Source: Dokdonella_A sp963775445 (GTDB lineage Bacteria > Pseudomonadota > Gammaproteobacteria > Xanthomonadales > Rhodanobacteraceae). Taken from it: DNA of 64,000 bases. The position numbers and the translations under genes were made by a program. Under the pieces are notes generated by a model. The model had not been told where the DNA came from, did no database searches, and saw only the letters and a list, made by a program, of their open reading frames with translations. Within the stretch, counting starts at the first letter, position 1, and each line of letters begins with the position of its first letter. This document shows, one piece after another, positions 43,832 through 53,479 of this stretch. The stretch covers positions 1,860,001 through 1,924,000 of the forward strand of contig CAVZIT010000004.1 in assembly GCA_963775445.1 (NCBI GenBank), written 5' to 3'.

Positions 43832-44071
43832 TCAGCCACCCGAAACGGGTGGCAGGAAAACGATTTCGTCCGCATCCGACAATTTCTGGTTCCAATCAAC
43901 CAGTTTGCCGTTGACTGCGACGCGCAATCGCGCTGGATCGAAGCCAAAGCCATGGCGCCGCTGCAATTCGCGGTAGAGCGCCTGCGGATTCGACGCGGCG
44001 CTTTCCATGAATTCCTCACCGCAACCGGCAGTGTCGGCGAGGCTTGCGAAATACAGCAAACGGTAATTCAT
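43832..44071 (-). CDS. moaD: Molybdopterin synthase sulfur carrier MoaD
   Basis: 79 aa, ubiquitin-like, ending in the essential Gly-Gly (LPPVSGG). Known: the C-terminal thiocarboxylate donates sulfur to MoaE. It overlaps moaC by 4 nt. Confidence 0.94.
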   Translation of the reverse strand: MNYRLLYFASLADTAGCGEEFMESAASNPQALYRELQRRHGFGFDPARLRVAVNGKLVDWNQKLSDADEIVFLPPVSGG

Positions 44072-44568
44072 TCGGCGAGCGTGCCGCCCTTTATGTTGCG
44101 GCGGCCCCCGGTCTTATCGACCAATCGCAAATCGTTGATGGTGATGGCGTGCGACAACGCCTTGCACATGTCGTAGACGGTGAGCGCGGCCACGCTGGCG
44201 CCGGTCAGCGCCTCCATCTCGACACCGGTCTTGTGCACGGCCGCCACCTCGCAGCGCAAGGCGAGCTCCGTGGTCGAAACGAACTCCCCACCGATCCGGC
44301 AATGTTCGATCGGCAGCGGATGGCAGAACGGAATCAGCTCATGCGTGCGCTTCACGGCCATGGTGCCGGCGATGATCGCGCTATCGAGCACCGGTCCCTT
44401 GGCCGAGCGCAGGCCTTCGCGTTGCAGAAGTGCCGCCACCTCTTCGGGGAAACGCACCAGAACCTCAGCCGTCGCCGTTCGGCGAGTGACCTTTTTTGCG
44501 CCTACGTCGACCATTGACGGCCGCCCATCGGCATCGACATGACTGAGCTTGCCCATGCGCGCGGTCAC
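44068..44568 (-). CDS. moaC: Cyclic pyranopterin monophosphate synthase MoaC
   Basis: 166 aa. MVDVGAKKVTRRTATAEV, HELIPFCHPLPIEH, VEMEALTGASVAALTVYDMCK and KTGG are diagnostic. Known: with MoaA converts GTP to the molybdopterin precursor. Confidence 0.96.
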   Translation of the reverse strand: MTARMGKLSHVDADGRPSMVDVGAKKVTRRTATAEVLVRFPEEVAALLQREGLRSAKGPVLDSAIIAGTMAVKRTHELIPFCHPLPIEHCRIGGEFVSTTELALRCEVAAVHKTGVEMEALTGASVAALTVYDMCKALSHAITINDLRLVDKTGGRRNIKGGTLAE

Positions 44569-44589
44569 GATCGCAGACGCGCCCTTTGC

Positions 44590-45630
44590 TCAACCGCCGA
44601 TCGCATACATCTCGACGCTGTCGCGTGAACGGCGGTCGTCGATACTGCGCTGCTCGCTGTAACGATCGTCACGCGCACGCCACACGCTCCCGATCAGGCG
44701 CGACACAACCTCGTCGTCAGCGCCCGCACGCAGCGCACTGCGAAGATCGTGGCCGGCTTGGGCAAACAGACAGGTGTAGAGCCGACCGTCCGCCGACAGC
44801 CGCGCGCGTGTGCAATCGCCGCAGAACGGTTCGCTGATCGAGCTGATGAAGCCGATCTCCCCTGCCCCATCGGTGAACGCCCAGCGCCGTGCCACCTCAC
44901 CTTCGTAATTGGGCGGGATTTGCTCCAACGGCCAGTTTGCGGCGATGCGCGCGCGCAATTCGGCGCTCGGCACCACGCGGTCCCGCCGCCATGCATTGCA
45001 GGTACCGACGTCCATGTATTCGATGAAGCGCAGGATGTGGCCGCTACCTCGAAAATGGTCGACCAGATCGAGTACCTGGCCATCGTTTATACCGCGCATG
45101 ACCACACAATTGATCTTGAGGGACGTATATCCCTCCTGCTCGGCTGCCGCGATTGCCTCGACTACGGTTGATACGTTGCCGCGTCCTCCGGAAAGTTGCT
45201 TGAAGGTCTCTGCATCGAGCGTATCTAGGCTGATCGTAATGCGTGCAAGGCCCGCCTTGCGCAGCGCGCCAACGTGCGAAGCCAGCAGACTGCCATTGGT
45301 CGTCAGTGCAAGGTCATCCACCCCCGGAATGGCTGCCAGGCGGCGCACCAGATCCGGCAGGTCGCGCCGCAACAAGGGTTCGCCTCCGGTGAGGCGCAAC
45401 TTGCGTACGCCGAGATCCACGAAGATGCGCGCCAACCGTTCGATTTCCTCGAAGCGCAGCCGCTCTGCCTTGCTCAGGAACTCGTGATCGCGCGGGTACT
45501 GGTTTTCCGGCATGCAGTACGGGCAGCGGAAGTTGCAACGATCGATTACCGAGATCCGAAGGTCTGACAGGCGCCGCGCACACCGATCGCGCGGATCGGT
45601 TTGCAGACGCAGCGGAATGGCTCGACCCAT
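44590..45630 (-). CDS. moaA: GTP 3',8-cyclase MoaA (radical SAM)
   Basis: 346 aa from the ATG at 45630, overlapping the stop of the MBL gene as TGATG. Radical-SAM CxxxCxxC is CNFRCPYC; the second [4Fe-4S] ligands are in FCGDCTRARLSADGRLYTC. The C-terminus ends in the functional Gly-Gly. Known: first step of molybdenum-cofactor synthesis. Confidence 0.96.
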   Translation of the reverse strand: MGRAIPLRLQTDPRDRCARRLSDLRISVIDRCNFRCPYCMPENQYPRDHEFLSKAERLRFEEIERLARIFVDLGVRKLRLTGGEPLLRRDLPDLVRRLAAIPGVDDLALTTNGSLLASHVGALRKAGLARITISLDTLDAETFKQLSGGRGNVSTVVEAIAAAEQEGYTSLKINCVVMRGINDGQVLDLVDHFRGSGHILRFIEYMDVGTCNAWRRDRVVPSAELRARIAANWPLEQIPPNYEGEVARRWAFTDGAGEIGFISSISEPFCGDCTRARLSADGRLYTCLFAQAGHDLRSALRAGADDEVVSRLIGSVWRARDDRYSEQRSIDDRRSRDSVEMYAIGG

Positions 45631-46406
45631 CAATCGATTCCGGCGGGCACGTGCCCGGGCATCGCTTCGGCCGCAGGCGTCGCCAGCGGCATCACCTCGT
45701 TGCGCTCAGCGACGCGATAGCCGCGGGCTGCCATCTTCGCCGCATCGTCCGTTGATGCGTAGTGGTAGATGACAAATCGCTTTCGCAATTCGTCGGTATA
45801 TTCGCGCTCGAGGTCTTCAATTCCCGTATGCGACGGATTGCCGATCAGCGCGCAATCATGTGCGACCAGCTCGTTGCGGGCTGCATGCAGCGCGAGCATT
45901 TCCGGTATCGGTCGCGTGTCGCCAGTCCACACGAAACTGCCGGCCAGCGCAATTCCAAAAGACGTATTGGGAGCATGATGCCGCGTCCCGAAAACTTCGA
46001 ACCACATTCCTTCGTGCCAGAATCCGCGCGATACCAGCACCGTGCTGAAACCATCCCAGAAATTCGCGTCGCCTTCGGCCACCACATCCGGATAATCGGC
46101 AAGCCGCCCCTGCAGAATCGGTGCGAGCGCGGCGTGGAAAAACAAGCGCAAACGACCGCGCAATGCCGGATCGAAGTAGGCCTGATAGAACAGGCGCTCC
46201 AGTCCACCGACGTGGTCCATGTGGGCGTGCGTGATATAGACCGCGCGCGGCGCCTCGCCATAGTGCGCGAGGTAGGAGCTGAGCGCTTCAGGACCACAAT
46301 CGATCATCAACACGGGTTGTCCATCGCGTTCCAGTACTCCGCACGCGGAACCGAGTTCGGGCGCCTGCGAACTGCCAACGCCGAGGAATCGCAGGGTCCA
46401 GTTCAT
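45630..46406 (-). CDS. Metallo-beta-lactamase-fold hydrolase (RNase Z-like group)
   Basis: 258 aa. Metal-binding HAHMDHVGG, then a later D in WTGDTRPI, a downstream H-D-C and GNPSHTGIEDLE give an RNase Z/arylsulfatase-like MBL set. Known: the fold covers ribonuclease Z, phosphodiesterases and others; the substrate is not evident. It overlaps kdkA by 4 nt upstream and moaA by one base downstream, so it links the LPS and moa genes in one transcript. Confidence 0.8.
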   Translation of the reverse strand: MNWTLRFLGVGSSQAPELGSACGVLERDGQPVLMIDCGPEALSSYLAHYGEAPRAVYITHAHMDHVGGLERLFYQAYFDPALRGRLRLFFHAALAPILQGRLADYPDVVAEGDANFWDGFSTVLVSRGFWHEGMWFEVFGTRHHAPNTSFGIALAGSFVWTGDTRPIPEMLALHAARNELVAHDCALIGNPSHTGIEDLEREYTDELRKRFVIYHYASTDDAAKMAARGYRVAERNEVMPLATPAAEAMPGHVPAGID

Positions 46407-47206
46407 CTCGCTGCTCCATCGTTTGAACGCACGTTGGCCCCAGTAGCCAGTCGAGCATGATATTCCGCGAGCAAAGGGTGCCAGAAGCCTGAGTCAAAAT
46501 CGCCCGTGGACGAGAGAGCGCCGAGTTTGACGAACGAGCGTCGAAGACGCATCAGGTTGGACTCCTGCCATGCCAGTGCCGGTTTGCGCAGCCGACCGCG
46601 ATCGAAGTCGATCAACCACACGGCATCCGTTGCGGTATTCCCGGCGCTCAGATCGCCGAGAAGCACATTATGCGCGTTGAGGTCAGCGTGCCATACCCCG
46701 ACGCTGTGAAAACGCGCAAGGGTTCGGCCCACGCGGCTCGCCACTGACGCATCCAGCGACCCAGTCGCCAGCGCTTCGGCCAGCGTTTGCACGCCGGGCA
46801 AACGCCGGATCAGCAGATCTGCGCGATAAGTCAAAGCCTCCCGGACGCAGCGCGCGGCGATCGGTTCGGGCACCGGCAACCCGAGGTGGAGCAGGCGCGA
46901 CGACAGCTCGAATTCGCGAAACGACCGCGAACGCGCAGCGCCGGTCCAAACGTAGCGATCCGCACTAGCCACTGCGGCAAGGCCGCCCCGGTGATAGTGG
47001 CGCAGCACGCACCAGCCCAACGGCGTCTGCACGAACGCGACGCCACCGCGGCCCGCCGCCGAGCGCAACTCGGATTTGCCCTGCACCGACCACCAGGCCG
47101 CATCAAACCAGCGAGCGTCGGGTGCCGGGACCGCGCCGGCATCGAAAGCCGCGGCGTCGAACAGGATTGCGCCATCCGGAATCGCTCTGACTTGCTTGTT
47201 GACCAT
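46403..47206 (-). CDS. kdkA: 3-deoxy-D-manno-octulosonic acid kinase
   Basis: 267 aa from the ATG at 47206 (MVNKQVRAIPDG), preceded by AGAGGG; an open frame on this strand reaches far upstream but is the antisense of the next gene. Kinase-fold motifs: HYHRGGLAA, VWHADLNAHNVLL (catalytic Asp) and LIDFDRGR. Known: phosphorylates Kdo at O-4 in the LPS inner core at the cytoplasmic membrane. Divergent from the glycosyltransferase below, sharing a 282-nt control region. Confidence 0.93.
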   Translation of the reverse strand: MVNKQVRAIPDGAILFDAAAFDAGAVPAPDARWFDAAWWSVQGKSELRSAAGRGGVAFVQTPLGWCVLRHYHRGGLAAVASADRYVWTGAARSRSFREFELSSRLLHLGLPVPEPIAARCVREALTYRADLLIRRLPGVQTLAEALATGSLDASVASRVGRTLARFHSVGVWHADLNAHNVLLGDLSAGNTATDAVWLIDFDRGRLRKPALAWQESNLMRLRRSFVKLGALSSTGDFDSGFWHPLLAEYHARLATGANVRSNDGAAR

Positions 47207-47488
47207 CCCTCTGCCAAGTTGCCCGAGATGAAACATGCCTGAAATCGCCCCGTACGCGCCGGGAGACGTGGCATGCGTTTGTGTACACGAAAACCCGGTC
47301 CAGAATAACGTGTTCGCAGTGCTCCCGGCGGGTTCCGCTCCCGCTTTGAATTCTATCAGCCGCGGGGAATGCGCCGGCCGCATTGTGACGGACAAGCTGA
47401 TATATCCATCGGATGCCGGCCGACTCCCATGCCGTGCGTGGACCTGGTCGCCCGTGCTGCACGACGCCGCAAGGCAAGGTAGGAATTT

Positions 47489-48622
47489 TTGCGAGTCAAG
47501 AAAGACTCTCTGAAGTCCCCGGTGCCTCCCGCCGCGCCTGAGTCGCTGTGCGTGCTGCGCACATCGGCCATTGGTGATGTGACTCACGTCGTCCCGCTGA
47601 TACGCACGCTGCGCAGCCAATGGCCGAACACACGACTCACCTGGCTCATTGGCCGGATCGAGCACAAGCTGGTCAGCGACCTGCCCGGAGTCGAATTCGT
47701 GATTGCCGACAAGCACGCCGGGCGCGCGGGTTATCGGGACGTACGCGCGCAATTGGCCGACCTGCGCTTCGACGTGTTGTTGCAGATGCAAGTCGCGCTG
47801 CGCGCCAACTTGTTGAGCCTGCTGGTCAAGGCGCCCCTGCGCATCGGTTACGATCGCGCGCGATCGAAGGACCTGCACGGACTGTTCGTCAACTGTCGCA
47901 TTGCCGCGCGCCGTGGGGATCATGTGCTGGACGCGCTCGCAAGCTTCCTGGAGCCACTCGGTTTGACGCAATCGCAGGTGCGCTGGAACATCCCGATTCC
48001 GGACGAAGCGCAGGCGTTCGCGGAAAACCATCTGCCCGGCAATCGCCCTACGCTGCTGGTCTGTCCGTGCTCCAGCCATCGATTGCGCAACTGGCGCCCG
48101 GAACGCTACGCCGCCGTGATGGACCATGCAGCGCTCGCGCTCGACTGGCGCATTGTCCTGTGTGGTGGTCCGAGCGCGTTCGAACGCGAATTCGGCGACG
48201 CGATCCTTGCGCAGATGAAGACCCGGCCCATGGATCTGATCGGCAAGGACACACTCAAGCAATTGCTCGCGTTGTTGCGACGCGCAAGCCTGGTGCTGGC
48301 GCCCGATTCCGGTCCGATGCACATGGCCAACACCGTCGGAACACCGGTCCTTGGTTTGCATGCGGCCAGCAATCCGGCGCGCTCGGGACCCTATTCGGAA
48401 CGGCGTTGGTGCGTCGATCGCTATGCAGCGGCAGCGGAGAAGTTCCGCCGCAAGCCGGTCGAGAAGCTGCCATGGGGAACCAAGCTCGAACATCGCGGCG
48501 TCATGGACCTGATCGAAGTGGATGACGTGATCGAACGCCTGGAAGCCTTCATCGATGCCGGCACGCCGCGAATCCTCGATCACGCCGCCTCTGCGGCCTC
48601 GGTTTCGGGCGTTGCCTCGTGA
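47489..48622 (+). CDS. Glycosyltransferase family 9 (heptosyltransferase-like)
   Basis: 377 aa from a TTG at 47489 with TAGGAA just upstream; no ATG lies near the expected start. LRTSAIGDVTHVVPL, CPCSSHRLRNWRPERYAAVM and APDSGPMHMANTVGTPVLGLH are the family signatures. Known: such enzymes add heptose or related sugars to the LPS core. Placement next to kdkA supports inner-core LPS. The exact acceptor and donor are not certain. Confidence 0.88.
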   Translation: MRVKKDSLKSPVPPAAPESLCVLRTSAIGDVTHVVPLIRTLRSQWPNTRLTWLIGRIEHKLVSDLPGVEFVIADKHAGRAGYRDVRAQLADLRFDVLLQMQVALRANLLSLLVKAPLRIGYDRARSKDLHGLFVNCRIAARRGDHVLDALASFLEPLGLTQSQVRWNIPIPDEAQAFAENHLPGNRPTLLVCPCSSHRLRNWRPERYAAVMDHAALALDWRIVLCGGPSAFEREFGDAILAQMKTRPMDLIGKDTLKQLLALLRRASLVLAPDSGPMHMANTVGTPVLGLHAASNPARSGPYSERRWCVDRYAAAAEKFRRKPVEKLPWGTKLEHRGVMDLIEVDDVIERLEAFIDAGTPRILDHAASAASVSGVAS

Positions 48623-49575
48623 ACGACACCGCCACCGCCAGTCTCGTCGCCGAACCGACCGCATTGCGCCGAGCTTGCGCGTTGATGGTCGCGAGCGCTG
48701 TTTCCTTCGGCTTGATGGCGATCGTCATCCGTTATGCCTCGGCGACAGTGCATCCATTCGAGATCGCCTTTTTCCGCAGTGTCTTCGGCGTGCTGTTCGC
48801 GCTGCCCCTGGTGCTGATTCACGGGACGGCGATCCTGCGAACAAGGCGCCTCGGATTCTATTTCCTGCGTTGCGTCATCGGCATGGGTTCGATGCTTGCT
48901 GCATTCTGGGCGATGGTGCATCTGCCACTGGCGCAGGCAATCGCGCTGTCCTATTCGACGCCGATGTTCGTCACGATCGGCGCGGTCCTCGTCCTCGGCG
49001 AAGTGGTGCGCATGCGGCGCTGGAGCGCCGTCGTGATCGGATTCATTGGCGTACTCGTGATCGTTCGTCCGGGTGCCGAGACGTTCACGGTCGCCAGCCT
49101 CGTGCCGTTGCTCGCAGCAGCCCTGTCTGGAAGCGTCACGATCAGTATCAAGTTCCTTGCTCGCAGCGAACACCCGGATACGATCGTCCTATGGACGACG
49201 TTACTCTGGGTGCCGCTGTCGTTGCCGGCTGCGTTGCCGGTCTGGCACATGCCGGAAGCGGGCGTCTGGCCGTGGCTGGCGCTGACTGGCTTGCTCGGAA
49301 CGGCCGGCCACTGGTGCTGGACGCGCGCGCTCAAACTCGCGGATGCGTCGCTTATCGCACCGATCGGCTACCTGCAACTGCTGATCGTTGCGGTACTGGC
49401 CTGGTGGCTGTTCGGCGAAAAGCCCGGACCGTACACCGGACTCGGTGCCGCAATCATCATCGGAGCGAGCGTCTACATCGCGCACCGTGAGGCGATGCTC
49501 GCGCGACAGCGAAAGCGGCTGACGACGATCGCCGCGAACGCGCCGTTGCCGCGTCCGCCGCAGGCGATTGTGTAA
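48619..49575 (+). CDS. EamA/DMT family transporter
   Basis: 318 aa from a GTG overlapping the previous stop (GTGA). About ten membrane helices in two EamA repeats (roughly 15-145 and 155-295). Known: drug/metabolite exporters of broad range. Substrate cannot be inferred; translational coupling to the LPS glycosyltransferase is noted. Confidence 0.88.
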   Translation: MNDTATASLVAEPTALRRACALMVASAVSFGLMAIVIRYASATVHPFEIAFFRSVFGVLFALPLVLIHGTAILRTRRLGFYFLRCVIGMGSMLAAFWAMVHLPLAQAIALSYSTPMFVTIGAVLVLGEVVRMRRWSAVVIGFIGVLVIVRPGAETFTVASLVPLLAAALSGSVTISIKFLARSEHPDTIVLWTTLLWVPLSLPAALPVWHMPEAGVWPWLALTGLLGTAGHWCWTRALKLADASLIAPIGYLQLLIVAVLAWWLFGEKPGPYTGLGAAIIIGASVYIAHREAMLARQRKRLTTIAANAPLPRPPQAIV

Positions 49576-49613
49576 CGGACATCGAGTCGCACCATGTCAA
49601 TCGGAAGGATCGA

Positions 49614-50849
49614 ATGAACCCTGGCTGGAACGGATTGCTGCTCGATTGCCGGCTCGCGACACTCGCCGACACCGGCGTTGCTTACGGCGCGATCTACAAC
49701 GCAGCGCTGGGCTGGAAGGACGGACGCATCGTCTTCGCCGACAGCATGAGCGCCCTTCCGGACAAGCCCGAGTCGCTCGCATCAAGGGTCGAGTCAGCCA
49801 ACCACGCCTGGGTCACCCCCGGACTGGTAGATTGCCATACGCATCTGGTATTTGGTGGCAATCGTTCGAGTGAATTCGAGCAACGCCTGCAGGGCGCGAA
49901 CTATGAGGAAATCGCTCGCGCCGGCGGCGGTATCTCATCGAGCGTGCGCGCAACACGCGAGGCTTCCGAGGACGTTCTGTTTCTGCAATCGCTGCCGCGC
50001 GCACGGTCCCTGCTGGCCGACGGCGTGAGCACGATCGAGATCAAGTCCGGTTATGGACTCGATCTCGAGAACGAAAAAAAAATGCTTCGTGTCGCACGCC
50101 GCATCGGTAACAAGCTGGCCATCGACGTGCGCACGAGCTTCCTTGGCGCACACGCCGTGCCGGCTGAATTCGCGGAGCGGCCGGATGCCTACGTGGATCA
50201 TGTCTGCAACGTCATGCTACCTGCGATCGCCGCTGAGGGTCTTGCCGATGCAGTCGATGCATTCTGCGAAACCATCGCGTTCACGCCGGCACAGACACGG
50301 CGCGTGTTCGCGAGAGCATGCGAGCTGGGCCTTCCGGTCAAACTGCACGCCGACCAGTTGTCCGATTCGGGCGGTGCCGCGCTCGCCGCCGAATTCGGCG
50401 CTCTGTCGGCTGATCACATCGAGCATGCGAGCGACAGCGGCGTGCACGCGATGGCCGCCGCGGGTACCGTTGCCGTATTGCTGCCGGGCGCGTTCTACGC
50501 GCTGCGCGATACCAAGCAACCGCCGATCGACCTGCTGCGCGAATGCCGCGTACCGATGGCCGTCGCAACCGATCTCAATCCCGGCACGTCGCCGCTGCTG
50601 TCGCTGCGCCTCGCGATGAACATGGCCTGCACGCTGTTTCGCCTGACGCCCGAGGAAGCGCTGCGCGGTGCGACCATCCACGCGGCGCGAGCACTCGGCC
50701 TCAACGATCGCGGCACACTCGCTGTCGGCCAACGCGCCGACTTCGTCGTGTGGAACATCGAGCGACCGGCCGACCTCGCCTACTGGATCGGCGGCACGCT
50801 GGCGCGCCGCGGCTTCTCCGCGGGACGCGAGGTAATTGCCGCGAGATGA
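49614..50849 (+). CDS. hutI: Imidazolonepropionase
   Basis: 411 aa amidohydrolase. DCHTHLVFGGNR metal site, SGYGLDLENE, HADQLSDSGGAALAAE and TDLNPGTSP are the HutI signatures. Known: third step of histidine degradation. It stands alone without hutH, hutU or hutG in the window. An uninterrupted run of nine A occurs around 50084-50092 (E-K-K-M codons). Separated from eamA by 38 nt on the same strand. Confidence 0.94.
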   Translation: MNPGWNGLLLDCRLATLADTGVAYGAIYNAALGWKDGRIVFADSMSALPDKPESLASRVESANHAWVTPGLVDCHTHLVFGGNRSSEFEQRLQGANYEEIARAGGGISSSVRATREASEDVLFLQSLPRARSLLADGVSTIEIKSGYGLDLENEKKMLRVARRIGNKLAIDVRTSFLGAHAVPAEFAERPDAYVDHVCNVMLPAIAAEGLADAVDAFCETIAFTPAQTRRVFARACELGLPVKLHADQLSDSGGAALAAEFGALSADHIEHASDSGVHAMAAAGTVAVLLPGAFYALRDTKQPPIDLLRECRVPMAVATDLNPGTSPLLSLRLAMNMACTLFRLTPEEALRGATIHAARALGLNDRGTLAVGQRADFVVWNIERPADLAYWIGGTLARRGFSAGREVIAAR

Positions 50850-50892
50850 GCAGACCGGGACGCGCCACCTGCTGGTTTCTCTTCCTCCATGC

Positions 50893-52479
50893 TCATGGCT
50901 TCTGCTCTTGTGCTGCCCGCACGAAGCGATGCACGGGTTGATCGGTCCAACCGGCACGTTGGTCCCAGCCGAGCCGGTGCGCAGTCTGCAGGTTGACCGT
51001 GTGGTCGGCGTTCAGCGTGCCGTTGCTGACAAGACGCTGCACGCTTTCCGCCGGTAGCGAGCGCACGAAGTTCGGCTCGCCTGGTGCGTTGGGAATGAAA
51101 TCGAAGTTCGGCGAGACCGGCTGCTGGTCCCGTAACGCCTTGCGCACGCCAATGACCTCATAGTCGAAATCGACATCGGCCGTACCTCGAAACTCAAGTC
51201 GCTCGAGCGATCTGGACACGCACGCGATCATCGCCAAGTCGCTCGGTGTGGCCACGACGCGGAGCCCGTCGGCGTCGGTCACCATACGAAAGTCCTCGGG
51301 TACTTCGACCGTTGCGCGACCCCCGCTGATATGCGCACTGCCGCTGAGAAGTGTATTTGCCTCGCGTCCCTCGATAGCGATGTAACGAATTTCCTTTGAA
51401 GCATCGAGGGGATGAGGTTCGACGAAAAATTTGCCACTGGTGCCGCCAATGTCCCCGTAACTGAACAACCCGTAGTAACCAGGATTGTTTCCACCGATAC
51501 CCACTACTCCGTTACCCAAGTTCCCGACGCCGAGCACACCGGCGTAGTCCGCGAGACCCTCCACTCCTACGGAAAACGTGGCTGTGCTTTCCCCGTACAC
51601 GCCTATCGTTCCTGTTCCATGGACGCCGTCGGCGGATGTGCTGGTGCCATACACGCCAATGCCATCGTTGCTGCCGCCGTAGACGCCCGCGCCACCATTG
51701 CTGACAGCGTAGACGCCATTGCCGTCGGTGGTTTCTGCGTAAACAGCATTGCCCCCAGAGGCGCGCGCATATACGCCAGCCCCGCCACCGTCATTGATGC
51801 CCGCAATACCGGAATGATCGGAATTGACCGCGGCCTGAATACCATCGCCGCTTCCCGTGTTACCGATAAATAGCGCTGCATTCGGCGTGCTCGCATTGCC
51901 GCTGTAAGGCAAGGTGACGAAGCCCGGTGGACCTTGCACACCTGCCGGACCCTGAGGCCCCGTCGCACCGGTCTGGCCTTGCGGCCCTTGCGGTCCGACC
52001 GGCCCCACCGGCCCGATATCCCCCTGCGGACCTTGCGGACCGTCTGGTCCCTGCGGACCCGCCGGGCCCTGAGGCCCTTCATTCCCGCTCAATGCAAACA
52101 GTGCGTACGGCACCGCGCTCAGGGCCTGACGTGGTGCGAGCGTCGTGTAAGGTCCGCTCGATGCGCCGGGTCGCACGCGCACTTCAACCCACAGCGCCTG
52201 CCCGTCGTACGCTACCGCAGTGAAATCGAGGTTTGCATTGATCAATCCCGCCACGACCGCGAGATCAGCGACATCAACGACATCCACCGCCGTGCCTCCG
52301 CTTGCCGCCGTGTACAGCGCGAACTCCAGGTCATAACTGCCGTTGGCCGGCATCCCGGCGTCATCCAGCTGACCCTGATAGGTGAAACCCGAACCGACGG
52401 TCTGGCTCGATGCGACGCCGACAAAGCCTACCGCGCCAGCCAGCATTGCCACGGCAAGGATGAGAGTACGAATTGACAT
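50893..52479 (-). CDS. Secreted collagen-like protein A
   Basis: 528 aa from the ATG at 52479, 5 nt after AGAGAG. Order: signal peptide (about 1-26), a conserved N-terminal domain (SGFTYQGQLDDAGMPANGSY through APRQALSAVPYALFAL), 19 uninterrupted Gly-x-y triplets, a region of short GVYA/GVYG repeats (about 225-330), and a C-terminal domain starting KFFVEPHPLDASKEIRYI. Known: this N-domain plus collagen layout is common in secreted or appendage proteins of many bacteria; function is not established. Last gene of a four-gene operon; paralogue of 53480-55036. Confidence 0.85.
   Translation of the reverse strand: MSIRTLILAVAMLAGAVGFVGVASSQTVGSGFTYQGQLDDAGMPANGSYDLEFALYTAASGGTAVDVVDVADLAVVAGLINANLDFTAVAYDGQALWVEVRVRPGASSGPYTTLAPRQALSAVPYALFALSGNEGPQGPAGPQGPDGPQGPQGDIGPVGPVGPQGPQGQTGATGPQGPAGVQGPPGFVTLPYSGNASTPNAALFIGNTGSGDGIQAAVNSDHSGIAGINDGGGAGVYARASGGNAVYAETTDGNGVYAVSNGGAGVYGGSNDGIGVYGTSTSADGVHGTGTIGVYGESTATFSVGVEGLADYAGVLGVGNLGNGVVGIGGNNPGYYGLFSYGDIGGTSGKFFVEPHPLDASKEIRYIAIEGREANTLLSGSAHISGGRATVEVPEDFRMVTDADGLRVVATPSDLAMIACVSRSLERLEFRGTADVDFDYEVIGVRKALRDQQPVSPNFDFIPNAPGEPNFVRSLPAESVQRLVSNGTLNADHTVNLQTAHRLGWDQRAGWTDQPVHRFVRAAQEQKP
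51916..52086 (-). repeat. Collagen-like Gly-x-y repeats, copy A
   Basis: 19 consecutive triplets (57 residues), mainly G-P-Q and G-P-A, ending G-P-P-G-F-V. The repetition is visible at DNA level as recurring CCTTGCGG-type units. Confidence 0.95.
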
Positions 52480-52513
52480 CACGACTCTCTCACGTCATGA
52501 GGTCGGACGGTGA

Positions 52514-53455
52514 TCACGGATCAAGCCCATCGGCGAAGATCACCGGGTCGTAGGCGATGCCGCCGGACAGACCGGTCAGCGAAGGAATCGGCGCAGCAAA
52601 GTAGCGCGTGGTGACGTCATCGAGCCGACCGCTGGCCGAGTAGTCGATCAGCACCAGCGCCGCATCGCCGCCGTAGCGCGTCGCAAGCAGGTGGCCCATG
52701 CCATCCGGGACCAGCGCCAGATAGTTCTCGCCCGCGGCCCCGTCGTCGCGACTGGCCAGCACCACCCCGGGATTTGCCGGGTCGATCTGATGCGCGATGC
52801 CGAACGCGGCAAAAACGAGGGTCGCGCTGAAAGGATCGTAGATGATTCCGGTCGCTTCGGTGGACTGCGCGAAAAGACGCGTGGTGTGGAAGGTGGTCAA
52901 GTCGATTCGACCGACAAAGCCGTATTGGATCGTCCCGCCGTTGGTATAGAACGCGCCATCCGAAGGCGTGAATGCGATCATTGTCGCGATCTGGTCATCC
53001 CCGCTCAGCGTGTGCACGGTGCCGTCACCGAAGGGGTCGAGCGGAATCGAGGCGAGCGCAGTGTCGAACCACCCGGCCCAGGCAGTGACGCCATCCGGAT
53101 CGAGCGCGACGGTGTTCGCGTTGTTGCCGGGGCTCGCTGTCGTCACCGGTCCGCTCGGCAGCTTGACCTTCGCCATGTTCCCCTGACCGACGACGAGCAG
53201 ATAACGGTTAGGGAGGATAGCGAACTCGGCCGCACCGGGCGTGTAGGCAACCAGCACAGGCGCCCCTGTCGTAAAAGTATCCGCTCCATCGTAGTCATAC
53301 TCGACCTTGTAGACCCGATGACTTCCATAAGCGATGCCGATATAGACGCTGCCGTGCGCCGGCGTGGTTGCTTGGACAGTGACGGATGACGCCGCGGCAA
53401 GCGCGAGGCTGCATACGATGCCTTGGCCCACCCTGACAAATGATCTACGTTGCAT
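52514..53455 (-). CDS. Secreted propeller-like protein with IFxxGxDP tail
   Basis: 313 aa, signal peptide to about residue 29. Repeats of short strands with G-D-Y-D/ A-F-x-P-x-G motifs resemble NHL/SMP-30-type propeller blades (e.g. FTPSDGAFYTNGGTIQYGFV), but no family is certain. It ends D-P-V-I-F-A-D-G-L-D-P. Located 34 nt upstream of collagen-like gene A and 24 nt after collagen-like gene B, so in the same operon. Role unknown; possibly binds or caps the collagen-like proteins (inference). Confidence 0.6.
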   Translation of the reverse strand: MQRRSFVRVGQGIVCSLALAAASSVTVQATTPAHGSVYIGIAYGSHRVYKVEYDYDGADTFTTGAPVLVAYTPGAAEFAILPNRYLLVVGQGNMAKVKLPSGPVTTASPGNNANTVALDPDGVTAWAGWFDTALASIPLDPFGDGTVHTLSGDDQIATMIAFTPSDGAFYTNGGTIQYGFVGRIDLTTFHTTRLFAQSTEATGIIYDPFSATLVFAAFGIAHQIDPANPGVVLASRDDGAAGENYLALVPDGMGHLLATRYGGDAALVLIDYSASGRLDDVTTRYFAAPIPSLTGLSGGIAYDPVIFADGLDP

Positions 53456-53479
53456 GTCTGTTTCCTCTTAGACGATTCT

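Noticed and set aside
47207..48664. Extension of the kdkA frame to 753 codons
   Set aside because: The extra part is antisense to the family 9 glycosyltransferase; kdkA has a good start at 47206 with AGAGGG.
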